From: Candidatus Poribacteria bacterium
Lineage (GTDB): Bacteria > Poribacteria > WGA-4E > GCA-2687025
Length of the DNA: 17,798 nucleotides
Direction of reading: 5' to 3'
Assembly: GCA_002687025.1 (NCBI GenBank)
Contig: NYZG01000218.1
Location: forward strand, 1 to 17,798
Part shown: piece after piece, positions 9,601-16,298 of the stretch
Numbering within the stretch: position 1 is the first letter of the stretch
Layout of the letters: each line of letters starts with the position of its first letter
Notes under the pieces: generated by a model
The model's input: the letters and a program-made list of their open reading frames with translations, nothing else
The model's database searches: none
Told to the model about the DNA's origin: nothing
Translations under genes and position numbers: made by a program

Positions 9601-10031
9601 AGGCGCAAGCTCAACTCGCGGAGCGCGCGAGAGAGACGGCGTCTGACATCAGCGCGCTGCCAAACGCTGGGGAGCGCTTCATTCGGGGACAGCTTGCGAA
9701 GGTGAACGCCGCCGTCGTTGTGATGGACGAGGCGCGGCGGATACTCGCCCGGCCTGATACCGGGCCCAGGGCCATCGCGGCGGAATCGGAAGTGATCGAG
9801 ATTCTCCTGGAAACGGGGCGCGTGCCGAACGCTCCTGTTGTCGTCAAGGCGCCGCCGGCTTCGGCGTCGGCCCTGATGTTGATGGGTATGGGCGATGACG
9901 CCGGCAGCGCGTTCATCGAACACCGCGCTACCGGCCAAGCCACGGGCGTGGCCGGGCGTAATCTGCCGGAAGAGTACCGCCAGGGACTGGACGTCTACTT
10001 CGACGCGTTGGAAGGAAAGAGCATTGAGTAA
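6633..10031 (+). CDS. Giant membrane-anchored DUF4175-like protein with acidic/proline linker and coiled coils
   Basis: 1132 residues. The N-terminal architecture matches DUF4175-type proteins. Two helices lie at about 33-54 and 62-80, then a cytoplasmic stretch contains FPRFGDHVLGIVELA at about 105-119, and a third helix lies at 158-179. The rest is exported. Beta-rich Ig-like domains (about 200-500) include a segment beginning VALRVGD and one reading AEDDFGVQRVGLEWEG, a motif common in these proteins. A helical, Gln/Glu/Ala-rich part follows (about 520-620), then a Pro/Gly/Asp/Glu-rich linker (about 629-766). The last 360 residues are largely helical and coiled-coil-like, including a Met/Pro-rich stretch around 935-945. 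No catalytic motif is seen. It follows the VWA/amidotransferase-like gene by 31 bases and is probably a structural or scaffolding part of the same envelope complex. The family name is by architecture, not by search. Confidence 0.8.
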   Translation: MSQTRSHQGAIDLPPRMQAALEQYRRRVWVVKLAEGALAAIFGAVVSYLLVFGLDRLVDTHALLRAAILAAGMAGMVVLFPLKGHNWVWRHRRLDQVARLLLHKFPRFGDHVLGIVELARSGSDESSSPALVAAAMRQVDDEVAQHDLTGAVPHPRHRRWAVAAGLPLALAIVGVVVAPAASRTGVVRWLTPWRDVARYTFAQLDGETGIQVVPYAEPFDVEAWLQADSPWRPASGEARYAGQMPVAADLSGGIYQFHMPPQTEDGLVALRVGDARRAIPVQPRMRPELTRLVAQVTLPAYLQRAEPEEEDVRGGGLTLVRGSAAVLEATATRDLAHATLDGKPQRVDGPRITTEAIPVAGKTRVRLAWRDQLGLAVREPQIFIIEARDDGQPTVGVSRLRNNQVLLDTEVVAFEIRAEDDFGVQRVGLEWEGIRHAIHNPEPDSGEKTVAAGSPTADEMAVAATFSSQREGVYPQSLRLRAFAEDYLPGRERAYSPYYVIHVLDPAAHFKWVAEQMGLWAGAAQEVYEKELQLHQTNLELRDLAPEALDDPAQRAAIQQQAAEEQANAARLDSLTHMGKELLEEAIKNEEFTADQLDNWAEMLKLLAEIAGERMPSVADLLAQAAEAPGEPSSQPPSEYATDPSDPAEGTQGPPAPPGGKPNPAPEADKYGPDSRKPSEGLDEFPDDPNTPGEGVATDRSKQPDGKPAYVPANPTPLVLDVESGFNESEDAENAPQVVGGLGIPGTALKGSGNEDEDEPAPASAAELVLEAVQEQQELLDAFADLAEEMGKLLMGFENSTFVKRLKAASRRQIDVAAYLNEYTLGAFGLTGGEAGDGRDRTSAAETEVAESATVSTVLEDMAAYADRRPSENYTRVLDEVQNLDVPGEIRHIATVVGENQVGRSIIEAEYWADTLDRWAEQLVDPLPPGGPPSSMGMVILPNLPPELVLEVMRILDGEMLLREETRELEQAKEAITTEEHADRAETLSEAQAQLAERARETASDISALPNAGERFIRGQLAKVNAAVVVMDEARRILARPDTGPRAIAAESEVIEILLETGRVPNAPVVVKAPPASASALMLMGMGDDAGSAFIEHRATGQATGVAGRNLPEEYRQGLDVYFDALEGKSIE

Positions 10032-10115
10032 TCTGCTTTCTACGCGCCGCTCGCAGGGGGTTCGCGCCCGTCGGCGACGCCTCGATCCGGGCCGCCGACA
10101 ACCTGTCATCGCCCC

Positions 10116-10124
10116 AAGAAGGGG
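10116..10124 (+). promoter_or_regulatory. Shine-Dalgarno supporting a GTG start at 10132
   Basis: AAGAAGGGG is placed seven bases before GTG 10132. That start puts a normal short n-region directly in front of the signal-peptide hydrophobic core. A competing TTG at 10024 also has a fair ribosome site (GAAGGAAAG at 10011-10019) and overlaps the previous stop by eight bases. It would add 36 Arg-rich residues before the signal peptide. Confidence 0.6.
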
Positions 10125-10131
10125 ACGGAAC

Positions 10132-11580
10132 GTGCGCGGATGGACCTGTGTCTGGCTGTCTATCGCAGCCGTGTCGATGCTCGCTCACGCGGCTGTGGGT
10201 CAGGAGGCGGAACCGGCGGCCGAACGGGAGGACCCACGAGCATTGCGGATACGGCGGATCGCCCGGATGGCCGGCCCCGTCAGCGAGAGCGTTGCCGGAC
10301 GATACGGTCTTGACAAGACGTCCGCCGACAGTCTCCGCCAGTCGCTCCGTGCGTCGCTCCTGGCGTTGGCCGACGACACGTCGGCTCGGGAAGAGCTCGT
10401 GGCCACTATGGCGCGCGCGGGGAGTGGCGGCCTCAACGCGATACTGGTGGCTCTCCTGTCACAGCCCACGCTGAAGGCGGCCCTTGCCGAGCAGCTGACG
10501 GCCGAGCAGCTTCGAGACTATGTGGGGTCCCACGAGGCAAGGCAGCGCAGAGACCGGCACGCGGCCCATCGCTACATTATGGTGTGGGCAGAGGACCACT
10601 TCCTCCTAATGCCCGATCAGCGCGCGGAGATGGAGCGGTCGCTAGATGCCTACGCGGATGACAAGGGTCGTGTATTCGCGAAGGGCATGGTGTGGAATCA
10701 GGAGCTCCACGGTCTGCTACGCGGGGCAGTCGAGCCCTCGGCGGACAGCCTGCTGTCCGAGGCTCAGCTTGTGCTCTGGCGGGCTCTGCTCCCACCCCTG
10801 GATGCCGACAGAGAGAAGATCATGGCCATGGTTAGGGCCGGCGAGATGACCCGCGAGCAGGCGGGTCAGAGACTCGAAGCCATGGACAGGGAAGCCGCCG
10901 ACAACGACGAACGGGGCCGCCAGGACGCGGCGAGGGCCGTGGCCGCAGCGAGGCTGATGACCCACATGCAACAGCTGGGATCCCTCGACGACTCCGCGAC
11001 GCAACGACTGGCGCTCGTCGCGAAAGGCGCTGTGGAACGGCATCTCGACGACCAGAGCAGCGATGCCGATGAAAGAGTGAGGGCCGCGGAAGCTCAGATG
11101 ATGGCGGCCGTGGAGGGCGGCCTGATGACCCGCGAGCAGCTGGAGGAAAGGCTCGGCGGTCTCAGGCAGCAGATCCGTGGGGAGCAGCGCGCAGCCACGG
11201 GCGATGTCACGGAGGACCTCCTCTACCAGCAGACGATCGAGGATGTCCTCTCAGAGGAAGCCTACGCCCAATACGAGGAACGCCGGGCACAACGGCACGC
11301 TGCCCGCGAGCAGGCGTCCCGTGACCTGGCGGCAGCGTGCGTGGACTCGCACCTGCTCTTGGCGGACGATCAGCGACAGCGCGTTGAGGCAATCGCGGCC
11401 GAATTGGCCGTGCCGTCTGAGATGGATGGCGTTCCTTCAACGCCCTTCGTGCTGTACGACCTCGCGCAGCGGACGGATCGCGAGCTTCTGAGTCCGTGGC
11501 AGCAGGATCAGCTCCAAGCAATGGGCCGCGAGCTAGGCTTCGACAGGATCGAGTGGATGCGAGGAGAGGGACGCGACTGA
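10132..11580 (+). CDS. Exported all-helical repeat protein (four LTxxQ-like modules)
   Basis: 482 residues from the GTG start. Residues 1-24 are a Sec signal peptide: MRGW, a hydrophobic core CVWLSIAAVSMLAHA, and cleavage near AHA-A or G-Q. The mature protein is almost entirely helical and charged. I see about four degenerate copies of one module: a helix with a D/S-x-x-R core, a spacer, then an 'L-(S/T)-x-x-Q' helix. The copies lie near 57-131 (ending LTAEQLRDYV), 145-222 (DQRAEMERS to LSEAQLVLW), 276-395 (SATQRLAL to LSEEAYAQYEERR) and 401-475 (DDQRQRVEA to LSPWQQDQL). MTREQ recurs at 239-243 and 332-336. I do not recognise a named family; LTxxQ-type helices occur in periplasmic stress-sensing and chaperone proteins, but that is only an analogy. 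It lies 100 bases after the DUF4175-like gene, so is probably in the same operon. If the TTG at 10024 is used, the protein has 518 residues. Confidence 0.75.
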   Translation: MRGWTCVWLSIAAVSMLAHAAVGQEAEPAAEREDPRALRIRRIARMAGPVSESVAGRYGLDKTSADSLRQSLRASLLALADDTSAREELVATMARAGSGGLNAILVALLSQPTLKAALAEQLTAEQLRDYVGSHEARQRRDRHAAHRYIMVWAEDHFLLMPDQRAEMERSLDAYADDKGRVFAKGMVWNQELHGLLRGAVEPSADSLLSEAQLVLWRALLPPLDADREKIMAMVRAGEMTREQAGQRLEAMDREAADNDERGRQDAARAVAAARLMTHMQQLGSLDDSATQRLALVAKGAVERHLDDQSSDADERVRAAEAQMMAAVEGGLMTREQLEERLGGLRQQIRGEQRAATGDVTEDLLYQQTIEDVLSEEAYAQYEERRAQRHAAREQASRDLAAACVDSHLLLADDQRQRVEAIAAELAVPSEMDGVPSTPFVLYDLAQRTDRELLSPWQQDQLQAMGRELGFDRIEWMRGEGRD

Positions 11581-11612
11581 TGCGCCAGAGGCAGTGGAGT
11601 TCGTCAGCATGA
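11580..11612 (+). other. Ten-codon ORF bridging two genes (possible coupling peptide)
   Basis: The ATG at 11580-11582 overlaps the stop of the repeat-protein gene (TGATG). The frame reads ten codons, beginning MRQRQW, and ends at TGA 11610-11612, which overlaps the ATG of the next gene (ATGA, 11609-11612). GAGAGGG at 11564-11570 lies nine bases upstream. A terminating ribosome could step through this frame to the next start. It may also be chance, since short ORFs are common; nothing shows that the peptide is made. Confidence 0.3.
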
Positions 11613-12727
11613 AAGTCCCACGCGCTGGCTCACAAGGCGCGCGTTGCTGTGCCGCCGGGCGCGGAGCGCTGAGCCGCCTCTTCTTTGCGGTTGGGCTGGT
11701 GGCGGCGTTGGTCACGGCGCCGGTGGACCGCGCCTGCGGGCAAGACTCCACCATTCGCTATGGTCGTGGCGTGCCGTCGGCGGTTCGGGCAATCAACCAC
11801 CGGTGCCTGGAGTATCTCGCGCGGACGCAGCGGGAAGACGGAACTTGGCCGGGTGGCGAGGGTGGCCCGGGAATCACGGGCATATGCGTCATGGCGTTCA
11901 TGGCCAGCGGCGAAGACCCCGACTTCGGGCCGTACGCCACCCACGTCCGCCGAGCCCTGCGCAACATCATCAGCAGTCAGGATGGAGAGACCGGTCACAT
12001 TAGCGGCCCGGGTCACGGCCCGATGTATCACCACGGCTTCGCGACATTGGCCCTCTCCGAGGCGTATGGAGTCGTGAGTGGCCGCCTGCTGTGGCAGGGG
12101 AGCCAGGCCCCCGTCGAGCGGCGACGCACGATCGGCCAGGCGCTGGAGTTGGCAACGCGTTGCGCGTTGACTGCTCAGGAACAGAATCCGTGGGGCGCGT
12201 GGCGGTATTCGCCGGGCTCCCAGGACGCCGACACTACCGTGTCCGGGACCGTGTTGATGGGACTGCTCGGCGCGCGGAATGCCGGCGTCGAGGTACCCAA
12301 CGAAGCCATCGACAAGGCTCTGAGCTACTTCAGAGCCCATACGAGAGCAGATGGTGTCGTCTCCTATCAGGCGACGCAGAGCCATGGCGACGGCGTCGCG
12401 CGAACTGCGATCGGCACGCTGGTGTTCGCCATCGGCAAGAGGAAGGACTGGCCGGAGTACCAGGCGGCATCGGAGTTCATCAGGCGGCGGATGCACCACA
12501 GCTTGTCCGATCACCCTTTCTACACTCGGTACTACATGGCGCAGGCGCTATTCCACAGCGACCTCGATGCCTGGGAGGCGTGGAACCAGCACACCGTCAG
12601 ACAGCTCCAGGAAACGCAGGAGGAGGACGGCAGTTTCGCGAGCTCGCATGGGCCGGCGTACGGCACGGGCATGTCCGCCCTCGCGCTGGCTCTGAACTAC
12701 CGTCTGCTGCCCGTCTACGAGAGATAG
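11609..12727 (+). CDS. Exported terpenoid-cyclase-fold protein (prenyltransferase/squalene oxidase repeats)
   Basis: 372 residues. The N-terminus is basic, followed by a hydrophobic core at about 22-38 (SRLFFAVGLVAALVTAP) and likely cleavage near ACG-Q (42-45). The mature protein has the repeated alpha-alpha barrel of prenyltransferase/squalene-oxidase repeats. QW-like segments include LEYLARTQREDGTWPGG at 67-83, WGAWRYSPG at 195-203 and QETQEEDGSF at 334-343. A DADTT motif at 206-210 sits where hopene cyclases have their DxDDT acid, but the second acidic pair is incomplete. Secreted planctomycete members usually show DTS/TxTG here and are not thought to be cyclases. It is half the length of squalene-hopene cyclase and exported, so a binding or structural role is likelier. 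I chose the ATG at 11609 (GGAG at 11596-11599); an in-frame GTG at 11594 is possible. The gap to the next gene is 14 bases. Confidence 0.85.
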   Translation: MKVPRAGSQGARCCAAGRGALSRLFFAVGLVAALVTAPVDRACGQDSTIRYGRGVPSAVRAINHRCLEYLARTQREDGTWPGGEGGPGITGICVMAFMASGEDPDFGPYATHVRRALRNIISSQDGETGHISGPGHGPMYHHGFATLALSEAYGVVSGRLLWQGSQAPVERRRTIGQALELATRCALTAQEQNPWGAWRYSPGSQDADTTVSGTVLMGLLGARNAGVEVPNEAIDKALSYFRAHTRADGVVSYQATQSHGDGVARTAIGTLVFAIGKRKDWPEYQAASEFIRRRMHHSLSDHPFYTRYYMAQALFHSDLDAWEAWNQHTVRQLQETQEEDGSFASSHGPAYGTGMSALALALNYRLLPVYER

Positions 12728-12741
12728 GCTTGGAGAACGCG

Positions 12742-14907
12742 ATGTGGAGCGCTAGCCGGATACTCATGCTTGTGACGGCGCTGATCGTGCCGTCCGTGTC
12801 GTGGGTCGCCGTGGCGCCAGAGGACGACGCGTGGCGCCTCGTGTGGAGGAACGGCGACGCCTTCCCAGGCACGCTCCTCCAGAGCGAACCCGGGCAAGTG
12901 CGGTGGGCATCGCCCCACTTCGCGGAGCCTCTGGTGGTCGACATGGCGGCATTGGACTCCATCATGTTTCCCGACCTGCCCGTGGAGCCGGCCGAGGCGT
13001 ATCGCGTGGGGATGGTCTCGGGCGATGTCCTGGTGGCGGATCTGGTGGGTGTTGACGGTGAGGCGCTCCTGTTGTCGAGCCGGCGTCACGGCGAGGTCCG
13101 CGTGGCTCGTGACATGGTCCGCAGCCTTTTCTTGCAGCAACACCCCGACCTTCTGTTCGACGGCTCTCACCTGGCGGACTGGTCCTTGGAGCGGGGGTAC
13201 GCCGCCGGTCGTACACGTGGCCGCATGGGCCTCTCGGCATACAAGTGGAGGCCGGATGGTGAAGGTCATCCGTACACCGATAAGGCGCAGGCGGAGATAA
13301 CGCGCGCGCTCGATTGGCCGGAGCGTTTCGAGATTGCCCTCGAGTTTGCGTCCTCCGAGCGGCCGGGCTTCGTCCTGGCCCTCGGCCGAAGCGTTGACCG
13401 CGCCCTACGAATGGAGACATGGGCCGACGATGTGGTGATCGCGCAAGGTAGGCAGTTCGAGCAGGTGTTGACGGTCGAAGAGGGGCAACAGGAGGTACGC
13501 CTGCGTCTAGCGTTCGATACCCGCGCGGGCGTCGCGACCGTGCACGACTCGGCAGGGCTCTTGCTCGCGGAGCTGGCAGACGTCCGTCCTCTGGAACCCG
13601 ACGCGGGGCTCATCGTCCGTAGCCGAGGCCGGGACCTGACGGTGAGGAAGCTGCGCATCTACCGCCAGACGGGCAAGGGGCCAGCGGGGCCCGTGGACTG
13701 GACGAGGCCGCGCGTACACACGGTCGATGGGCAGGTCCTGTACGGTCGCCTGTTCGGCGACGACGGCGGCGCCTACGTCCGGGCCAGGGATGGCACTCGG
13801 CGCGATGTCGATCTGGGAGAAATCGATCGCATTGTGCGGCCCGATATCGAGCTGAGCGCCGTGGTCGGCCCCGCAGAGGTGACCTACCCCGAGGGGTCGG
13901 TCGTGCGCGGCCGGATCGAGGGGCTGGACGCGGATCGCGTCGCGCTGCGAACGGCGTTCGCGGACGAACTGGCGCACTGCGTTCTGGCGGGGGCATCACG
14001 GTTGCGATTCGGGCCGGCCGACGAGACAGCCGAGGCGGCCGAGGTATACGAGGACGGGCTGTTCCACTCCTCCGGGAGTCTCGGAGGCCGCATCTCGTTC
14101 GACGGTGAGGATGGGCAGCTCGTCCGGTGGCAGGTCGCGGGAGGCGTTAGTCCCGTGCCTGTGGCTCTCGCGGGCGGAGCCCGCATACAGCGCGGCAGCC
14201 GAACCGTGTCGACGGCGGCCGCGTATGATCGCGAGGCGTATCCCGACGTTCTGCGCCTGAAGAGCCGAGAGGCCATCCCGTGTAAGGTCGAATCAGCCGA
14301 CGAGGGGCTGGTGCGATTCCGCTCCCCGTTCGTTGAGACGCGCAGCCTGGACACGCGCCACGTCAAGGCGATCGAGTTCTCGCCTGGGCGCATCTCGGGC
14401 CACACGAGCTCTGGAGCGTATCTCGGGCTCCGGGGATCCCGGGAGGCGCTGAATCGGGCGCTCACCGTGCCGCGTTTCCTCCGCGACGACCCACCGACCC
14501 ACGTGCTCATGGCGAAGACCGGCGACCTGTTGCGGGGACGTCTGCTGGGCATTGGCGAGCAGACGGTGCGCTTCGAGTCCAAGCTGCGGAGTATGAACAT
14601 CCCAATCGCTCGTGTGGCGCGTGTCGTCGACGTCAGCAAGCCCGAGGACGATGCCGCCGCTCTCGGCGCCACAGACGGCACGATCCGAATAACGCTAGCC
14701 GACGGCTCGTCCCTAGTCTTCGAGCCGCTCGAATCCGACGATGGAAGACTGTCCGGGCGTTCGCCGATCTACGGCGTGGCCGTGGCTCCGGTGAACAGCA
14801 TAGACGGCGTGCGCTCTGGGGGCGATGGGCCGGAGGAGTTCCCGTCTGCGTTCGACGAGTGGGTTGTCCGCCCGGGCAGGGAGCCGTTCTTCGGAGGCGA
14901 TGAGTGA
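12742..14907 (+). CDS. Exported multi-repeat beta-barrel protein with an inserted LamG/concanavalin-like domain
   Basis: 721 residues. A signal peptide lies at 1-25 (basic MWSASR, then ILMLVTALIVPSVSWVAVA). Eight degenerate copies of a roughly 45-residue Sm-like strand pattern can be lined up: strand, then G(D/S/E)xxxGxL, then a turn and V-x-F/L-x-S, ending in a hydrophobic I-x-x-I. They lie near 32-76, 86-132, 325-366, 378-423, 440-485, 502-547, 587-631 and 646-691. Between copies two and three, at about 137-309, is a jelly-roll domain. It begins LLFDGSHLADWSLE and ends LIVRSRGRDLTVRKLRIYR, resembling the LamG-like/DUF1080 domains frequent in planctomycetes. No catalytic residues are obvious. 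ATG 12742 has GGAG at 12732-12735; TTG at 12730 is an in-frame alternative. The open frame extends back to 12091, but that part shadows the preceding gene. Function unknown; probably a cell-envelope or carbohydrate-binding component. Confidence 0.8.
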   Translation: MWSASRILMLVTALIVPSVSWVAVAPEDDAWRLVWRNGDAFPGTLLQSEPGQVRWASPHFAEPLVVDMAALDSIMFPDLPVEPAEAYRVGMVSGDVLVADLVGVDGEALLLSSRRHGEVRVARDMVRSLFLQQHPDLLFDGSHLADWSLERGYAAGRTRGRMGLSAYKWRPDGEGHPYTDKAQAEITRALDWPERFEIALEFASSERPGFVLALGRSVDRALRMETWADDVVIAQGRQFEQVLTVEEGQQEVRLRLAFDTRAGVATVHDSAGLLLAELADVRPLEPDAGLIVRSRGRDLTVRKLRIYRQTGKGPAGPVDWTRPRVHTVDGQVLYGRLFGDDGGAYVRARDGTRRDVDLGEIDRIVRPDIELSAVVGPAEVTYPEGSVVRGRIEGLDADRVALRTAFADELAHCVLAGASRLRFGPADETAEAAEVYEDGLFHSSGSLGGRISFDGEDGQLVRWQVAGGVSPVPVALAGGARIQRGSRTVSTAAAYDREAYPDVLRLKSREAIPCKVESADEGLVRFRSPFVETRSLDTRHVKAIEFSPGRISGHTSSGAYLGLRGSREALNRALTVPRFLRDDPPTHVLMAKTGDLLRGRLLGIGEQTVRFESKLRSMNIPIARVARVVDVSKPEDDAAALGATDGTIRITLADGSSLVFEPLESDDGRLSGRSPIYGVAVAPVNSIDGVRSGGDGPEEFPSAFDEWVVRPGREPFFGGDE

Positions 14908-14984
14908 CGCGTGTCTGTCGGCGTGGGTCCGGGTATGGGAGGAGGCGCCTATGCAACGTGGCGTCGCGGCAGCGCCGCAGCCAT

Positions 14985-15014
14985 GCCCGGCCCCCGCGGG
15001 CGCCATTGCCGGGC
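14985..15014 (+). terminator. Possible hairpin downstream of the cluster (weak terminator candidate)
   Basis: GCCCGGC at 14985-14991 pairs perfectly with GCCGGGC at 15008-15014 around a 16-base loop. It lies about 80 bases after the last full gene of the cluster. No T-run follows, so an intrinsic terminator is not established; the hairpin might be only a by-product of high G+C. Confidence 0.25.
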
Positions 15015-15026
15015 GACGACGACAGG

Positions 15027-15036
15027 CGCGCCGAGC
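15027..15036 (+). repeat. Target-site duplication, left copy
   Basis: CGCGCCGAGC directly abuts the left IS end. It matches CGCACCGAGC directly after the right IS end at nine of ten positions. ISAs1-family elements usually make 8-10 bp duplications, so this fits the family. The single mismatch implies a mutation since insertion, or a slightly shorter true duplication. Confidence 0.7.
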
Positions 15037-15050
15037 CAGGGCTGTTTAGT
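15037..15050 (+). repeat. Terminal inverted repeat, left (downstream of the transposase)
   Basis: CAGGGCTGTTTAGT, the exact reverse complement of 16299-16312. The transposase stop codon (TTA on the + strand, 15046-15048) lies within it, so the gene reads to the very end of the element. Confidence 0.9.
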
Positions 15051-16236
15051 TTTCCATGGTGACGCCGATGAGTTCGAGTGTTTCTCGCGGTCGGGCAGCG
15101 CACCGGTGTCGTGCTGCCGCTGTGGATCGCCTCCCAGCCATGCGAAGCACGGAGATAGCGATGTTTCGGACCGCGGTCATCACTTGCGGGGTGTTGCCCT
15201 TACGGACCTGCGAGCGATCTTCGTCGAACACGACATCGCGCACCCAATGCAGCCTGTTTTCGATCGACCAGTGACCGCGAATCAGTTCCATCAGCCGAGA
15301 GGGATCGGCTTGCGCGGGGGAAAGGCTGGGGATGCCGTAGACGGTCTCCTCATGCAGTTTCCCCGACGTGCGCTCGACACGGACACGGTGACTCTCGAAC
15401 ACCTGCTGGACGCCAGGCCACCCCACCGTTTCGTTCAGGACCGTGCTTGTGCGAATACTCCGATGCTCGACGCGACCGTGTGCCGTATTCGACTCCGAGG
15501 CGTTGTCGAACCACTCCTCTGGCGCGTCATCGGTCTCGAACAGGAACGCGATATTCTCCTGCAATGTAGGCTGATTGCCCTTAGCCAGCATCACGTAGTC
15601 GCCCTCACCTTCGACGATCGTCTCCGCGTTCTCTCGCTGCGTGTGGAGCGCGTCCATCGTCCATATCCGACCTGCCAGACGACCGTCGCTGAGTAGGGCT
15701 TTCAGCACGTCCTTGGCGATGCGAAGCTCGTTAGTGCGTCGGACTGCATCTTCGTCCTCAGCCTCTACGCCGACTGACTGTCCTCCCTCAGGAATGCCGC
15801 GCTGGCACAGGACAACGCCCATCTCATGCGAGAACGCGGTCAACATGGCCGGGAAGGTCGCTCCCTGCTTCCGACTGCCACGCAACGACTTCCCATCCAG
15901 GGCGAACGCCGACGCCTCTGGAGTCAACACCGACAGCACGGACTCGATCCACCCGCACAAACGCTTCTCCAACTCCTCCACATCAAGCCGCGCCAGCAGG
16001 ATGCACAGAGTTGCCTTGCAGGGAGACCGGTGTTGGGGCAATCCCAACGCCTGGGCGTATTCCGAACCGTAGTCCTCGCACCATTTCGCCATCGCTCCAT
16101 ACGTCTGATAGCCGCACAGAGACGCCGCGCACATCATGCCGAGGATAGACGGTAGCGAATAGACACGTCCTCTGCGATGGCGCGGATCAGGGATTGTCGA
16201 TAGGATGTCCATGAGGGGAGTGATCTCGGTAGCCAT
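15046..16236 (-). CDS. ISAs1-family transposase
   Basis: 396 residues, full length for the family. The N-terminal DDE-associated region begins LMDILSTIPDPRHRRGRVYSL and continues with LCGYQTYGAMAKW. The DDE residues are visible: Asp114 in FALDGKSLRGS, Asp195 in IWTMDALHTQ, and Glu326 in GHWSIENRLHWVRDVVFDED. The C-terminus (RNIAISVLRMAGRR to LELIG) fits the usual ending. QNPTLQ-like context (LAKGNQPTLQENI) follows Asp195 as in relatives. The ATG is preceded, on its strand, by AGGAG (16250-16246) at nine bases. It catalyses cut-and-paste or copy movement of its own element and has no functional tie to the neighbours. All catalytic residues are present and I see no frameshift, so it is probably active. 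Confidence 0.95.
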   Translation of the reverse strand: MATEITPLMDILSTIPDPRHRRGRVYSLPSILGMMCAASLCGYQTYGAMAKWCEDYGSEYAQALGLPQHRSPCKATLCILLARLDVEELEKRLCGWIESVLSVLTPEASAFALDGKSLRGSRKQGATFPAMLTAFSHEMGVVLCQRGIPEGGQSVGVEAEDEDAVRRTNELRIAKDVLKALLSDGRLAGRIWTMDALHTQRENAETIVEGEGDYVMLAKGNQPTLQENIAFLFETDDAPEEWFDNASESNTAHGRVEHRSIRTSTVLNETVGWPGVQQVFESHRVRVERTSGKLHEETVYGIPSLSPAQADPSRLMELIRGHWSIENRLHWVRDVVFDEDRSQVRKGNTPQVMTAVRNIAISVLRMAGRRSTAAARHRCAARPRETLELIGVTMEN

Positions 16237-16298
16237 GATTCCTGTCTCCTGCTGGAGGTTCCAACAGGATCATAGACCGAACTCCTCTCAGCCCCACT

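Larger units (their letters stand above)
14900..15036 (+). pseudogene. Start of a further ORF, interrupted by the insertion sequence
   Basis: An ATG at 14900 overlaps the preceding stop by eight bases (ATGAGTGA). In the same frame, an ATG at 14951 is preceded by GGGAGGAGG at 14937-14945, the best ribosome site in the window. The frame reads from MQRGV through an Ala/Pro-rich and Arg-rich stretch, and is cut by the IS at 15036 (its stop, at 15047-15049, is inside the IS end). If the IS and one copy of the target repeat are removed, the frame continues from 16323 and stops at 16357-16359, giving about 40 or 57 residues. I recognise no family. It may be the start of a lost eighth-gene partner, or simply non-coding sequence with a chance ribosome site. 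Confidence 0.35.

Noticed and set aside
7011..10109. 1032-codon open frame on the minus strand
   Set aside because: It is the antisense shadow of the DUF4175-like gene, which has motifs, membrane helices and a strong ribosome site. Long antisense frames are expected in G+C-rich DNA, and its sequence is Arg/Leu/His-rich without recognisable domains.
10024..10131. TTG start for the helical-repeat protein, overlapping the previous stop by eight bases
   Set aside because: It has a fair ribosome site, but it adds 36 Arg-rich residues before the signal peptide. GTG 10132 gives a normal signal sequence. Kept as an alternative, not excluded.
12091..12741. Upstream extension of the frame of the Sm-like repeat protein
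   Set aside because: It lies over the cyclase-fold gene in another frame and is Arg/Ala/Gly-rich nonsense. The signal peptide and ribosome site place the start at 12742.
14911..15696. Forward open frame through the IS element
   Set aside because: It runs antisense to the intact transposase and crosses the IS end; no domain is visible.
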